Shown here in pieces: positions 53,299-63,897 of a stretch of DNA of 64,000 nucleotides. The notes under the pieces are model-generated. The model worked only from the letters and a program-made list of their open reading frames with translations. It had not been told where the DNA came from and ran no database searches. This DNA is from Aedes albopictus (lineage: Eukaryota; Arthropoda; Insecta; Diptera; Culicidae). A program made the position numbers and the translations under genes. Location: assembly GCF_035046485.1 (NCBI RefSeq), contig NC_085137.1, positions 128,833,703-128,897,702 on the forward strand, given 5' to 3'. Every line of letters starts with the position of its first letter. The first letter of the stretch is position 1.

Positions 53299-54422
53299 TT
53301 TGATTACCGTATGGGTTTGGGCTGAAGGGTCTCAGATTTTGATAAAACTTTTTCCACAGGCAGGGCTCATGGATATATGAACGAAAAAAAAATTGAGAAA
53401 AATTCAGGGTCGCCTATTTCCCCGGAAAACTCAGGTGGAAATTTATTGTTTTCCCCTGACACTACTTACTTTGAAAAATCATAACTCAAGAACGAAGTAT
53501 CGTAGAAACAATGCTTTTTTAGGAAATGAAAGCACATTTTCTCAGAAATCAAAAAAAAATATGAACCGGAAAAAGTTTTCCGCAAAATTTTCCACAGTTG
53601 AGAAAATTCGTAAAGAAAAGACGGAAAAACTATGCCCGAACTCGTGAAAATTTTCAAAAAAAAATTTTTGGGAAGGTAATTTAGTAAGCTATAATCGCTG
53701 AAATTCTTGGAATGCACTTTTTTTCGTTCCTGAGTTATGGCCAATTTTATTGAAACATGGCCAAATATGCCATAAAGCCTTTTCTTTGAAAAATTATAAC
53801 TCAAGAATCGTAGAAACAAAGTTTTTTAATGAAAATTAAAGAAAATTTTCTCATAAATTCAAAAAAGATGAAAATTTTCAAAAAAATATTTTTAAGAAGA
53901 AAATTTCATAAGCTTTGATCGCTGAAATTTGTGGAAAGAACTTTTTTTCGTTCCCGAGTTATGGCCAACTTTGTGAAAAATGACTATATAATATATGCGT
54001 ACATGGTCATTTTTCACAAAATTAGAGTAATGAAAAAAAAACAAGTGCATTCCAAAAATTTCAACGACTAAAGCGTCTAAAGCAACGACTATATTACCTT
54101 CTCAAAAATATTTTTTTGAAAATTTTCCGCGAGTTCGGGCATAGTTTTTCCGACTTTTCTTTGCGAATTTTCTCAACTGTGGAAAATTTTGTGGAAAACT
54201 TTTTCAAGTTCATATTTTTTTCGATTTCTGAGGAAATTTGCTTTAATTTTCTAAAAGAAACTTTGTTTCAACGATGCTTCGTTCTTGAGTTATAAATTTT
54301 CAAAGTAAGTAGTGTCAGGAGAAAACAAAAAAAAAATCCACCTGAGTTTTCCGGAAAAATAGGCGAAAGTTTTATGAAAATCTGAGACCCTTTGGCCCAC
54401 TTTGTACGATAATAAAAAAAAA
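53299..54422. mobile_element. 1.1-kb foldback element with an internal duplicated arm
   Basis: The outer arms pair over several hundred bases: GGGTCTCAGATTTT with AAAATCTGAGACCC, ACTCAGGTGGAAATT with ATCCACCTGAGT, AACTATGCCCGAACTCG with CGCGAGTTCGGGCATAG. A central hairpin lies at about 53968-54022 (TGTGAAAAATGAC.../...GTCATTTTTCACA). On the left side the block TTTGAAAAATCATAACTCAA is repeated directly (53470 and 53786), so one arm unit is duplicated. Non-coding; ORFs 53393-53647 and minus 53466-53819 arise from the arms. Confidence 0.85.
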
Positions 54423-55869
54423 TCCCCTTCAGCTAGATAGAGAAAATACATCTCGATCGTCTGTTCTCCAAGGAGAAGCCACTCAAACAGCACCCAGGTT
54501 GATTTTGAACATTTTTATGTTGGAAATTGGTCAACGCTAGACCACTGTGTCACTTCACGCGAGGTCGTCGATCGACTCCTTCTTCGTCAATGCAAGTTCG
54601 TTACAGCTGGTATGGCCATGGTGGTGGCGTGGGAGGTACCGTGTCAAGCGACAAAGGGTGGTACATCAGGAATATTTATTGCAACATATCAACCTGGCTG
54701 CACTACCACCGCCACCACCTCGCCACTTCCGCACACCCGTGTCTCCGCGTGTCCTGTGACAGGTTCGATCGAAATCCACTTCAGTGGGATGTTGTGGATG
54801 CGGGATGGGTGAAAGGGGAGGTATTCCCTCCCGGCTGCAGCTGCTTCGACACGAACGAAAATTGTTTAATCAATTTTCACACGTTATTGGTAGATACCGA
54901 TCCACAACCAGCGCAGCAGCGCCAGCGTGGGCCTGGGGCTTGAATGCTTCGCAAAGAAGGCATATGGGCCGGGTGCAATGAAACATTGTTTGCTTATTTG
55001 ATTTGTTCGAAAATTGCAATTGAAGCCAAATGATAGGTTATTTTCTGCATTTTAATAGCCGTGAGCGTGATTCTGATTGTTTCTATACAGTGAAGTGTTA
55101 ACATCTGTGACAAATTTCGTCAACTGCCTAATGATTCGTTGTTCTTAATTATTATAACTTACTGTAATTCATCCTGAATCTAAAATCTAGAACTGCATAA
55201 GCATTGAGTTTCAATCTATTTCACGCATATTATCTGTTTCGTACCCATTTCTACTCTCTAACTGCAATTGTTGGAGTATTGTTTGACATCACCTACAAAA
55301 CCGAAACGATACTCCAACAAAGAAAAAAACGTCAATTTGAAAAGAGCGTAGCCAATCAATTTCTCATCAGCACCAGTAGTGGGTTCCATTTGCCAAATAG
55401 ATGAAAAACTCTTCAAACAAAATTAGTCACCTATGTATAGTTACTTGATACCTCTACATCATTCATTCATCGATGACTGTTCTGTTGTGTGAATAGGAAA
55501 GGAAACACGTGCTCGTCCAACACAACGCAACGCAACCAACGGAAGGCGCAGAACCAATTTGTTTTGTATTCTTCCAATAGTGATTGTAACACCTTGCCCT
55601 AGCCATCAGGTAAGTCGCGTCGTCCCATTCAATGTGGAACTAAATTGATCAACGGTATTTACCGAAAAATTACGTTGCCAAATACGGGAACAGAAATTTC
55701 ACCCTTGAACAAAGTGGAAAATAACCAGTCAGCGAAATTTGGAGTGCCATCCACTTACTACCGATGCCGATATCGTCGTGGTATCATTGGTTTCTTGTTT
55801 GCAGTACCGGTATCAGTGTTGCCAGTTAGAGCGTAAATCAATTGTCTTCACATGTTAATACAGCGACTT
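54423..55869. other. Unique-looking stretch; possible 5' exon with splice donor
   Basis: Mixed composition. A consensus donor, ATCAG|GTAAGTCG, lies with GT at 55620-55621 after a CAACGCAACGCAACC-rich stretch that lacks long ORFs, as a non-coding first exon might. ORF 54527-54943 (138 codons) has no known domain. No matching acceptor or coding exon is identified, so a host gene is possible but unproven. Confidence 0.3.
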
Positions 55870-56607
55870 CTTTAGAAATTTCTTGAGAGATTTATTTTAA
55901 CATTCAAAGATTGCTTCTTAAATTCTTTAAAGGTTTCATTCAGAAATGTATCAGGGATTCTTTTAGGAATTTTCCGGAGATTTCTTCAGAAGTTTCGCCA
56001 TATTTTTTTTTCTTAGAATTTCGCTTAGGTTTCCTTCAGAAATAACTTTCGCGGTTCTTTTTAGAAATCTTTCTAAAATTCGTTATGACATTCCATCAGG
56101 TCTACATTCGGAAATTTCACCAACTATTCCTCCAGAAATTTCTCTAGGATTTCCTCCCGATTTTTTTTCCAAAGTCTACCGAAAATTCATTCGGAAATTT
56201 TCTTCAGGGGTTATTAATTTCTTCAGAAAATTTTCGAAGAAATCTATCACAAGTTTCAAGTTCACAGAAGTTTCAAGAAGTTTTCCAAGTATTTCTTCAA
56301 AAGTTTTCCCAAACAATTCTCCAGATTGTTTTTACTTCAGAAATTTCAGGCTTTTCCAAATTCTAAGGTTTTTTTTCGAAAATTTGTCCAAACATCTCTC
56401 CAATTTTTTTTACTAGCACTTCGAACTTAGAAAGGATTCGAAAATTCTTCATTGGCCACTTAGGAATTTCTTCCTTTCTGAAAATGTTTAAGGGAATGGC
56501 CAGAAACTCCTCCTGATATTCTTTCAGTATTTTATCTTGGTGTTCCTTCAGAACTTTCTCGAAGCATCCAATTTCAAAATTTTCCAGTGTTTCCGTCAGA
56601 AATTATT
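55870..56607. repeat. Degenerate TTCAGAAATT tandem array
   Basis: Units such as TTCTTCAGAAATTTC, GGATTCCTTC and AAATTTCTCC at about 24-30 bases, more AT-rich than the main family. It may be an older branch of the GGAATTCC arrays. Confidence 0.6.
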
Positions 56608-56611
56608 TTAA

Positions 56612-56729
56612 CCCTTCAGGACGCGCGCCGTTGTAAAAAGTACAACACTACCCAAAAAAAACCTCGCTCGTCTAATATAACGCGAGCGCGGTGCAGTTTC
56701 AGCTGCTCAATGGCGCGCCTCCTGAAAGG
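56612..56729. mobile_element. piggyBac-like MITE (118 bp)
   Basis: Flanked by TTAA on both sides (56608-56611 and 56730-56733). Ends CCCTTCAGGACGCGCGCC and GGCGCGCCTCCTGAAAGG are inverted with two differences. TTAA targets and a CCC start are the signature of piggyBac-type elements. It interrupts the surrounding array. Confidence 0.85.
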
Positions 56730-56749
56730 TTAAGAGTTGAAAAAAAAAT

Positions 56750-57345
56750 TCTATTTCTAAAAGATTTCATTAGACAGCATTTCTCACAGATTTTCTCTGT
56801 TATTCCTCCGTGGATTTTTTTTAATAAATGCTCCAAAAATGCTTCTGAAATCTCTCCAGGAATCCTGTTTTATTATATTCCACGGATTTCTTCAAAGGCT
56901 ACGCCATCGTTGCCTTCAGAAATATCCTTCCTGAAATTCACCCTGGGAGTTAACAGAAATTTTTCTAGGAAATTCTTCAGAAAGTACTGGAGATATTTAT
57001 TCAAAAATGTCTTACAGCATTCCTTCATAAAATCCTTTAGAGATACCTGCGTGAAAAATTAGACTAAGTTAAAATTCACAAATAAAAAAATATGAAAAAT
57101 AGAGATTGCTTCAGAAATTCTTTCGGGAATTCATTCTAAAAACCTATGAAAATTCGGATACCCCTCCTGGTCTTCCTTCTGGAATTTTCTCAAATATCCT
57201 CCCAGGAATTCCTTCATCTTGAAAGCCTTACATGGATTTCGCCAAACCTACCTATGTATTCGGATTCCTTTAGAAAAACCTCCGTAGCTTTTTCCTAAAT
57301 TTCTCCATAGCGATTTTCAGAAAGTTTTCCAGGGATTTCCCAAGT
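56750..57345. repeat. Degenerate TTCAGAAATT tandem array (continued)
   Basis: The same type of units as before the piggyBac-like MITE. The ORF at 56691-57062 spans the MITE end and array and is not a gene. Confidence 0.6.
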
Positions 57346-58068
57346 AACATTGTAAGCTGTAAGTAAGAGTATTAGCTGAACATTGACTGGGTAATGGTAT
57401 CAGTGGCTGAAAATAATGACAGCTGAAAATTGGTCTGAGGTATGGCTTGCTCAACATCTTTAACCAACAATACATAGATGGCTGAATTGCAAGTTGAATA
57501 GAATTTTAATTATCTGTGTAACCAGCTATAAAATATACACCAACATGCAGAATTAATCATCTGTTGTTCAACCTTTAATCAAATAATAACTAACCCATCA
57601 CAGAGACATCGCTTCTTCAGACTCAATACAGGCTTAGATCAACTTATGTTTTTGATTATTACGTTTTCGAGGATCTGTATTTGTTTGTAATTGTTTGTGG
57701 TCTAGATGCTGAGGTGAGTGGCTACAAATCTGAAGGTCCGAGTTCAATTGCCAGCTTTCCCATAAATAAATTCATACATTCCTAAACATTTCTTTTGAAA
57801 ATAGAAATCCGCCAGCTTTTTTTTAAGTTTACATTATTTTTTTTTATTTTACACAATAAATATATTTGATTAATTACTTATTATGCGCATATAAGATCTT
57901 ATATCATAATTTCGTTAAACCTCAAATCAACTAAAGGCTGAATAAAATCACCAAAATTTGATTTTTAGAAGCTGATTAAAGAATTGCACCTATTGTGCTC
58001 AGCCTTTGTTCAAATGGAGACTGCCTTTAAATAGTTGGAAAAACGTTTGTACAGCATCAAATTGTAAC
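57346..58068. other. Non-array insertion with AGCTGA words and a weak tRNA-like block
   Basis: Array DNA stops at GATTTCCCAAGTAACATTG and resumes near 58070. Between them are repeated AGCTGA/GCTGAA words (57370-57440) and a tRNA-like block near 57700-57755 (GTGGTCTAGATGCTGAGG, GAGTTCAATTGCC). This looks like a mobile insertion, but no terminal repeats were found. Confidence 0.35.
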
Positions 58069-58069
58069 C

Positions 58070-58445
58070 TGGATTTTTCGGAATTTTCTCCAAGCCTCCC
58101 TCCAGAAATATTTCCAAGTACTTTATTAAAAAAAGGTCCATGGATTTCGTAAAAAATTCCATCAGTCCATCAGGATTCCTTCCAGAGTTTCCTTCAAAAA
58201 GTCTTATAAAGATTCCTCCGTATACTTCCGAATTTTAAAAAATCCGTCAGAAAACCCTTCATATATTTCCTCAGTAATTCCTCCATGGAATCCTTTGGAA
58301 AATGCTTCGGGAAAATCCCTTTTACCTTTTTCCCAACATCCTTTCGTGATATTCTTCCATGGATTTTTTCAAAATTTCTCCAAGCATTTTTTTTAGCAAA
58401 TCTTTCAGAAATTTATTCAGAAATTCCTCAAAATTTTCTTTCGGA
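58070..58445. repeat. Degenerate TTCAGAAATT tandem array (continued)
   Basis: Units TTTCTCCAAGC, ATTCCTTCAG, GGATTTCGT; same family as the arrays on either side. Confidence 0.55.
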
Positions 58446-58837
58446 AATTACCCGCATAGATAAATACAATTTGCCATGTGCTCCAAACAGTAAATCACTT
58501 CTTACTGTTGAGGTTAATCTACCCCATATTGTTGCTTTTACGTTGAACAATGTGGAACCTATAGCTCTGAACTATAAATTACTATTTGTTGGAGTCATAC
58601 CAAAGAGTAACAATGTGACATAATGTCTACACATTGTTATATGATAAGGAGACAAAAACTCGTGAGAAATAGTAGCAATATAAATTTACCCCATGTCATG
58701 AGGTTGATGTTTATAATTGAGCAACATACTAACACCATCACAATTCACTATATATTACATCTCCTTAACTATTTGGCAAAGAGTGCTGCGCATTAGTTTT
58801 TGTGAACAATCGTGTACTGACACTTTTCGTCGTTCTG

Positions 58838-59690
58838 CTGCAGTGAAGGTGCCAAAACTTGTTTTGTTTGCTCGCCGCGGACCCAACTCGCAATTTTGTT
58901 AGCATCCGGTTTAAAGACAATATCTGCTTCGTAGAAAATTGCAAGTTGAATTGGGACCAAGATCAGGAAATTTATCTGAAGCGATCCTTAAGTGCCACTA
59001 GCGGTAAGTATTTTGCCTAATTTAAAAATGGTTTATGCAAGTTTAAATTCAACATAACCAAATATTTTCTTTTTGCAGTCGGAAACGTTTTCCCCCCGGA
59101 ACATCGTCGTCGGCTTCGGCCGCATCGGCAATCAGTAGTCGACCACCGTAGACGGCACTGCGTCGCAGACAAACGTCATGTTCTTTACCTTCCCTGCATC
59201 AACTATTATTGTGGAACCCGCCGCCGGATGTGTCGGTGAAAGATCCTTTCGAGATGGTGCTGAGCACTCGCTGGAGGAGGTCTTCGAAAACCCTTTTTTT
59301 GGTGAATGGGGTTGCGATTAATGTGCTATTTATACGGACGACGACGAGGAAACCCGACTGCTGGTCAAGGTCAATCCGGAAGTGATCGCCGACCAGAAAG
59401 TCAACAACCTTAAGGAATTTTTCCCCAGAAATTTGGTCCGACGGTGTTCTTTGCAGGACGGCGAAAGAAGATTGGCAGGGAGCTGAATCAAATTCCCTGA
59501 GTGATCGATAGAAAGCGAAAGGTGCAAAGCAGAGTCGGGAGGAACGTTCGCTGTATGGGAGAAGGGCCACCCGTTTGTGCTGGAAAATCCTAGCGCTTTG
59601 AAGAAGTTTGTGGGGTAAATGGAGACGATCGACAAATTGAAACAGGTACACCGGATGGTTAGAAACCAATTTAGAATAAAATAAATTTAT
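58838..59690 (+). pseudogene. Remnant of a spliced gene, unidentified
   Basis: A small intron of canonical form lies at 59004-59078: donor GCG|GTAAGTATT, a pyrimidine tract TTTTCTTTTTGCAG and acceptor at 59078. Upstream one frame reads ADPTRNFVSIRFKDNICFVE, NCKLNWDQDQEIYLKRSLSA to the donor. Downstream plus frames hold protein-like blocks (DDEETRLLVKVNPEVIADQK; KGHPFVLENPSALKKFVG) broken by shifts and stops, ending at AATAAAATAAA (59673-59683), a polyadenylation-type signal. An acceptor-like CTGCTGCAG lies before the first block. No family recognised. The 165-codon minus ORF (59199-59696) is the shadow of this segment. Confidence 0.4.
59004..59078 (+). other. Candidate intron (75 bp)
   Basis: GTAAGTATT at the 5' end and TTTTCTTTTTGCAG at the 3' end, AT-rich between, and of a size typical for short insect introns. 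Both flanking exons contain protein-like frames. Confidence 0.55.
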
Positions 59691-59749
59691 AATCATTTTT
59701 AATTATTAAACAATTAAGACAAATCATTAAAAAAAATTTTTACTATAAG

Positions 59750-59965
59750 GCAATTAAGCTGCTATGCATGATCATATATACTGCGTATACAAAACAAGCA
59801 TTAGTCTGCATCAAAAATTGTATCAGATGAATTTAAATAAAAAAAGGATCACAATAAACTAACATTGAATTAATTGTTTGCAAACTCGACTTGTTTAGCT
59901 CATTCAGAGCAATGCTTGCTTTGTATAAATACACAGTATATAATCATGCATTACGGCCTAATTGC
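59750..59965. mobile_element. Foldback with 55-bp arms
   Basis: GCAATTAAGCTGCTATGCAT ... AAAACAAGCATT at 59750-59803 is inverted at 59911-59965 (AATGCTTGCTTTG ... ATGCATTACGGCCTAATTGC). A further CAATTAAGCTG-type word at 59972-59983 suggests the repeat extends. Non-coding. Confidence 0.7.
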
Positions 59966-60394
59966 CCATTACAGCTTAATTGGTTCATCGTTATTTATAA
60001 GATAAAGATACATGAATAATACGGAATATTGTTAATTTAAGCATACAGCACAATAAACGAACATTTTCATTTGATGTTACAATTTTCTTCCACATGTATG
60101 GTTGAACGATTTTATAACAATTTGACTTGCAATTATTGCTGCAAAAAATGAACAATATAACAACAATTTGGCTTGTTGTTTTGCGAAAATTTTGTTCGAG
60201 AAAAAGGCTGATTTTTTATTGTAACCTAACTTAACAGCCTATTCATCATATTGTGAAAAGGCCCATTACAATTTGCCAAGGGGTATACTACAACATGCTT
60301 ACATTACCATGTGTAGTGATAGTGGATATCATGTCATATTGTTCAGAAAAAGTCGCAAGTGGTTGTGAACAACATGCTAGATAGTACGCGTTTT
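59966..60394. other. Stretch without a recognised gene
   Basis: AT-rich with small local palindromes (CAATTTGAC/GCAATT words near 60115-60180). Confidence 0.35.
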
Positions 60395-62470
60395 GTTCAC
60401 AACTATGCGGGTAGCCAAGGGATTACAAGAATTACTTCAGAAAGTGCTGCAGATATTCATTCAGAAATTTCTCCCAGCATTTCGTCAGACAATTCTTAAG
60501 AGATTCCTTCAAAAACTCTTTCGGATTATTTCAGCAGATTCATTCGGATATTTTTTTTTTGAATTCCTTCAGCAATTCTTTCATAAATTCTACTAAGGAT
60601 AGCTCCAGAAATTTCTCAAAGTATTCTTTCAGAAAAATCGTGATTTTTTTCAAGAATTTCTCAAAAGCACCTTTTAGAAAGGTTTTAAGGTTTTTTTTTG
60701 GAAATTTTTGTCCAAACATTCCTCCAGAAATTTCACTAAGTACTTTCTTAGATAACCTTTCATGGCCATTTCTTTCTCGGATTCTATAAGAAATTTCCAG
60801 AATATCTTCAGATTTTTTTTTCTAAAGATTCCTCCAAAAATTTCCGAATTCTTCAAGGGATTTTTTTTTTGAAAATCTCTAAGGGTTCCTGCAGAAGTTC
60901 CTCAACCTTCCTTTTGCACCACATTCGAAACAGCTCGCTGGCATAGTGTACGGTTTGGGTTACAAATGACTCAAACTACTTCCTGGGGTTTATTCTAAAA
61001 TTCTTTCAAAAACTCATTTGAGTACTCCACCAGATCTTCCATTTTTAAGAAATTCCACCAAGTGTTTCCCCTCAGGAATTTCTTCACAGATTTTTCAAAA
61101 AAATCTTCAAAAGATTCAATAGGAAATTTTCTTCAGAGGTCACTTCAGACATTCCCTTAGAAATTTCACTAGAACTTCGTCTAGAAATTTCTCGAAGCAT
61201 TTTTTTTTTCTTTAAATTCTACATAAATTTCACCGAGACCTTTTTCAGAAAATTGGACCCATAGGACCCCAGGCAGGCGCCTTTCAGAGCTCGTCTTTGA
61301 TGGGACACACTCAGCGAGGTGACGAAACTGAGGCAATGAAGGTATCTCTTTTAGGGTTAAGGTATTCCTCTAGAGATTCCTGAAGAAATTTTCCTTAAGG
61401 TTTCTCTAGACAGTTTTACATGAATTACATAAGATGAACCTAAACGAATTTCTTTAGAAAATAGCACGAAATTTTCTTCCGAAATTACTTTTCTTTCAGG
61501 AAGTTTTCCAAGAATTTCTTCGAAAATGTGTTCAAGTATTCCTCCGGATTTTTTTAAGTATTGATTAGATAATCTTTCATGGATTCCTCAGGAATTTGTC
61601 TTGCAGAGATTCCCATAGAAATTTCTGCAAAGTTTCTTTTAAAATTCTTCTAGGGTTTGGTTAAATAATCCTCAGGGCATTTATTAAGAAAGTTATCCAA
61701 AGTTTTCTTTCAAAGATTTCTTTAAAAATCTGCTCAAAGTTTGCATTTGATAATCTTTCTAGGGTTCCTTCCAAAATTTCTCCATGGATTTCTTCGGAAG
61801 TTCCTCCAGGAATTCTTCAGAAAAATCTTACACGGAAGAAGAAGAAGAGGGAGATTTCTTCAGATACTTTTCCAAGAATTTCTTCAGAAATTTCCTTTGA
61901 ACTATTTTCCATAGATTTCTTCAGATAATATTCCCGAGATTCCTTCAGAAAACCTTTTAGGAATTCCTTTAGAAAATCCACCAAGGATTTCTTCCAAAAT
62001 TCATCGAGGAATTCATTCAAAAATGATTCTAAGGAATCGTACAAAAACTCTTTCAAGGATTCTTTAAAAAATTCCTCTAGTGGTTTCTTCACGAATTCTT
62101 CCAGGAATTCGTGGAATCATTTCGTAACGAACTCCTCAAGGAATGTCACCATCAATTCCATTGATATTTCCCCCATGAATGTCTCAAGGAATTCCTCAAG
62201 GGCTTCCTACTGTAAATTTTGCAGCAATTCCCCCAATATTCTCGCGATATTTCTGTCAGTGATTCCACCAGGAATTCTTCCAGAGATTTCCTACAGAAAT
62301 AACGTCAGGGGTTTTCCCGAGTTTTTTTTTTCTCAGAAACTCCTCCTACATTTCCTTCAAGTATACCGAATTTTTCAGGAATTCATTGAAAAGTTTCATA
62401 TAAATATTTTATCAGGAATTCCTGTAGATTCCATGGATTTCTACGTATATAGTTTTCTCCAAAAACGCCA
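60395..62470. repeat. Degenerate TTCAGAAATT/GGAATTCC tandem array
   Basis: Long run of units such as ATTCCTTCAGAAATTTC, AGGAATTCCTC and TTTCTTCAGA. It is interrupted near 60905-60970 (CATTCGAAACAGCTCG) and 61255-61345 (CCCATAGGACCCCAGGCAGG) by unrelated short pieces. The minus ORF 61817-62092 shows the octad pattern (EFLKESLKEFLYDSLE) of the repeat, not a gene. Confidence 0.7.
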
Positions 62471-63290
62471 CACAATCTCAGCTTAACGAAGTCATATCTG
62501 AGGGGTGTACCAGCATGAGTGCGCTAAAATTTGGAATCTCAACGAGAATCAAATTTACTGATTACGCATTACATCTTATAAAGAACTTTTCTTATATACA
62601 ATCGCATATACATATATCGGATGGGCAATTTCCGATTGAAATGTTTTTTTTATTGTGAATTATCTATTGAAATCGTATAAGAATACAAATCAGCTTATGA
62701 AGTCATGCCTTCATCGCAATGAAAGATATTCTAATATGCGATACACATAACTTACACGCAAAAACAAAGTGTCAAAATAATTCGCAAATTTGCGTACTGC
62801 GATGACAATACGTACTACACTTAGTATAATTCGTCAGTTTAAATTGCATATGTAGGTGAATGAATGAAGTCGCATAAATGCAAAAATTTACTCATTAAAC
62901 ATACAAACTGGCATAAGCGAGAATGCAATTAAACACTAAAGTGACGAGAATTGTTTTTTCGTATATTATCAAGTCGTATAAAATACTAGATTGCATCGCA
63001 GTGGTACACACCGTTTATCGCAGAAGATAACGATTTAAGTCGTATAGTGTTCATATTGTCCTGCCAATGCACGTATATCGCCTCTAATTGTGTACGCATA
63101 AGCCATTATTGCTTTATTTTATGCGATGAAACTTTCACGGATAAAAGTACTTAATACACAGTCACTTATTTCATTATACGACTAAATTGGTTGTCTGGAA
63201 CGATAGCCTTTTAAAGAAATACCTGCATATAGAGATTGATAACATATCCTCAAACGTCAACAGTCACATACCTGAAGCTTAGTTAAAACA
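62471..63290. repeat. Region rich in CGCATA / TCGTATA words
   Basis: Words such as ATCGCATATAC, AAATCGTATAAG, ATATGCGATAC, GTCGCATAAATG, AAGTCGTATAAAAT, AAGTCGTATAGTG, TACGCATAAGCC, TTATGCGATG and TTATACGACT recur on both strands about every 50-60 bases. The spacing is irregular, so this is not a tandem array. It may be the subterminal part of an element, but no ends were found. Confidence 0.4.
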
Positions 63291-63297
63291 ACCATTG

Positions 63298-63897
63298 CAA
63301 CTTTCAGAAGACTTGCTGGACATGACAAATTACAAATCGTAGCTTTTAATGAAAGAAGTTACCGTTACACCCGTAGACTTTAGGATCTTTACTCAAGAAT
63401 AGTTTGGATGACCTAAGATATTCCGACTGATCTGATACTGTCTATTGAACTTTCAGAATTCTTGCTGGAGATGATAGATTACAAATTGTAGCTTTGTATA
63501 ATGAAAGAAGTTGCCGTTACACCCGCAGACTTTAGGATCTGAACTCAAGAACACTTTGGATGACCTAGGATATCCCGACTGATCTGATATTGTCTATTTA
63601 CCTTACAGAAGACTTACTGGACATGATAGATTACTAATCGCAACTTTGTGAAATGGAAGCAGTTATCGTTTCACCCATAGACTTTAGGCTGTAAACTCAA
63701 GAATAGTTTGGAAGACATATAATATCTCGACTGATCTGATACTGTCTATTGAACTTTCAGAAGGCTTAGTGGACATAATATTACAAATTACAAATTACAA
63801 AGATTACAAATCGTAGCTTTGTGTAATGAAAGAAGTTACCATTACATCCGCAGACTTTAGGATCTAAACTCAAGAATAGTTTGGATGACCTGCTAGG
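63298..63897 (+). repeat. Four-copy ~150-bp tandem satellite
   Basis: CTTTCAGAAG-type starts occur at 63301, 63450, 63602 and 63754 (spacing 149, 152, 152). Shared blocks: TTGCTGGACATGATAGATTA, ATGAAAGAAGTTACCGTTAC, CGCAGACTTTAGGATCT, CTCAAGAATAGTTTGGATGA and CCGACTGATCTGATACTGTC. The last unit has a small ACAAATTACAAATTACAAAG stutter at about 63783-63802. The array may continue beyond a break at 63897, but the last 100 bases do not match. Confidence 0.9.

Noticed and set aside
54527..54943. 138-codon ORF with histidine/cysteine residues, possible zinc-binding protein
   Set aside because: Cysteine and histidine spacing matches no finger I know, and two other frames are open over the same stretch.
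59199..59696. 165-codon minus-strand ORF
   Set aside because: It overlaps plus-strand blocks that look more protein-like and are tied to a canonical intron; the minus frame shows no motif.
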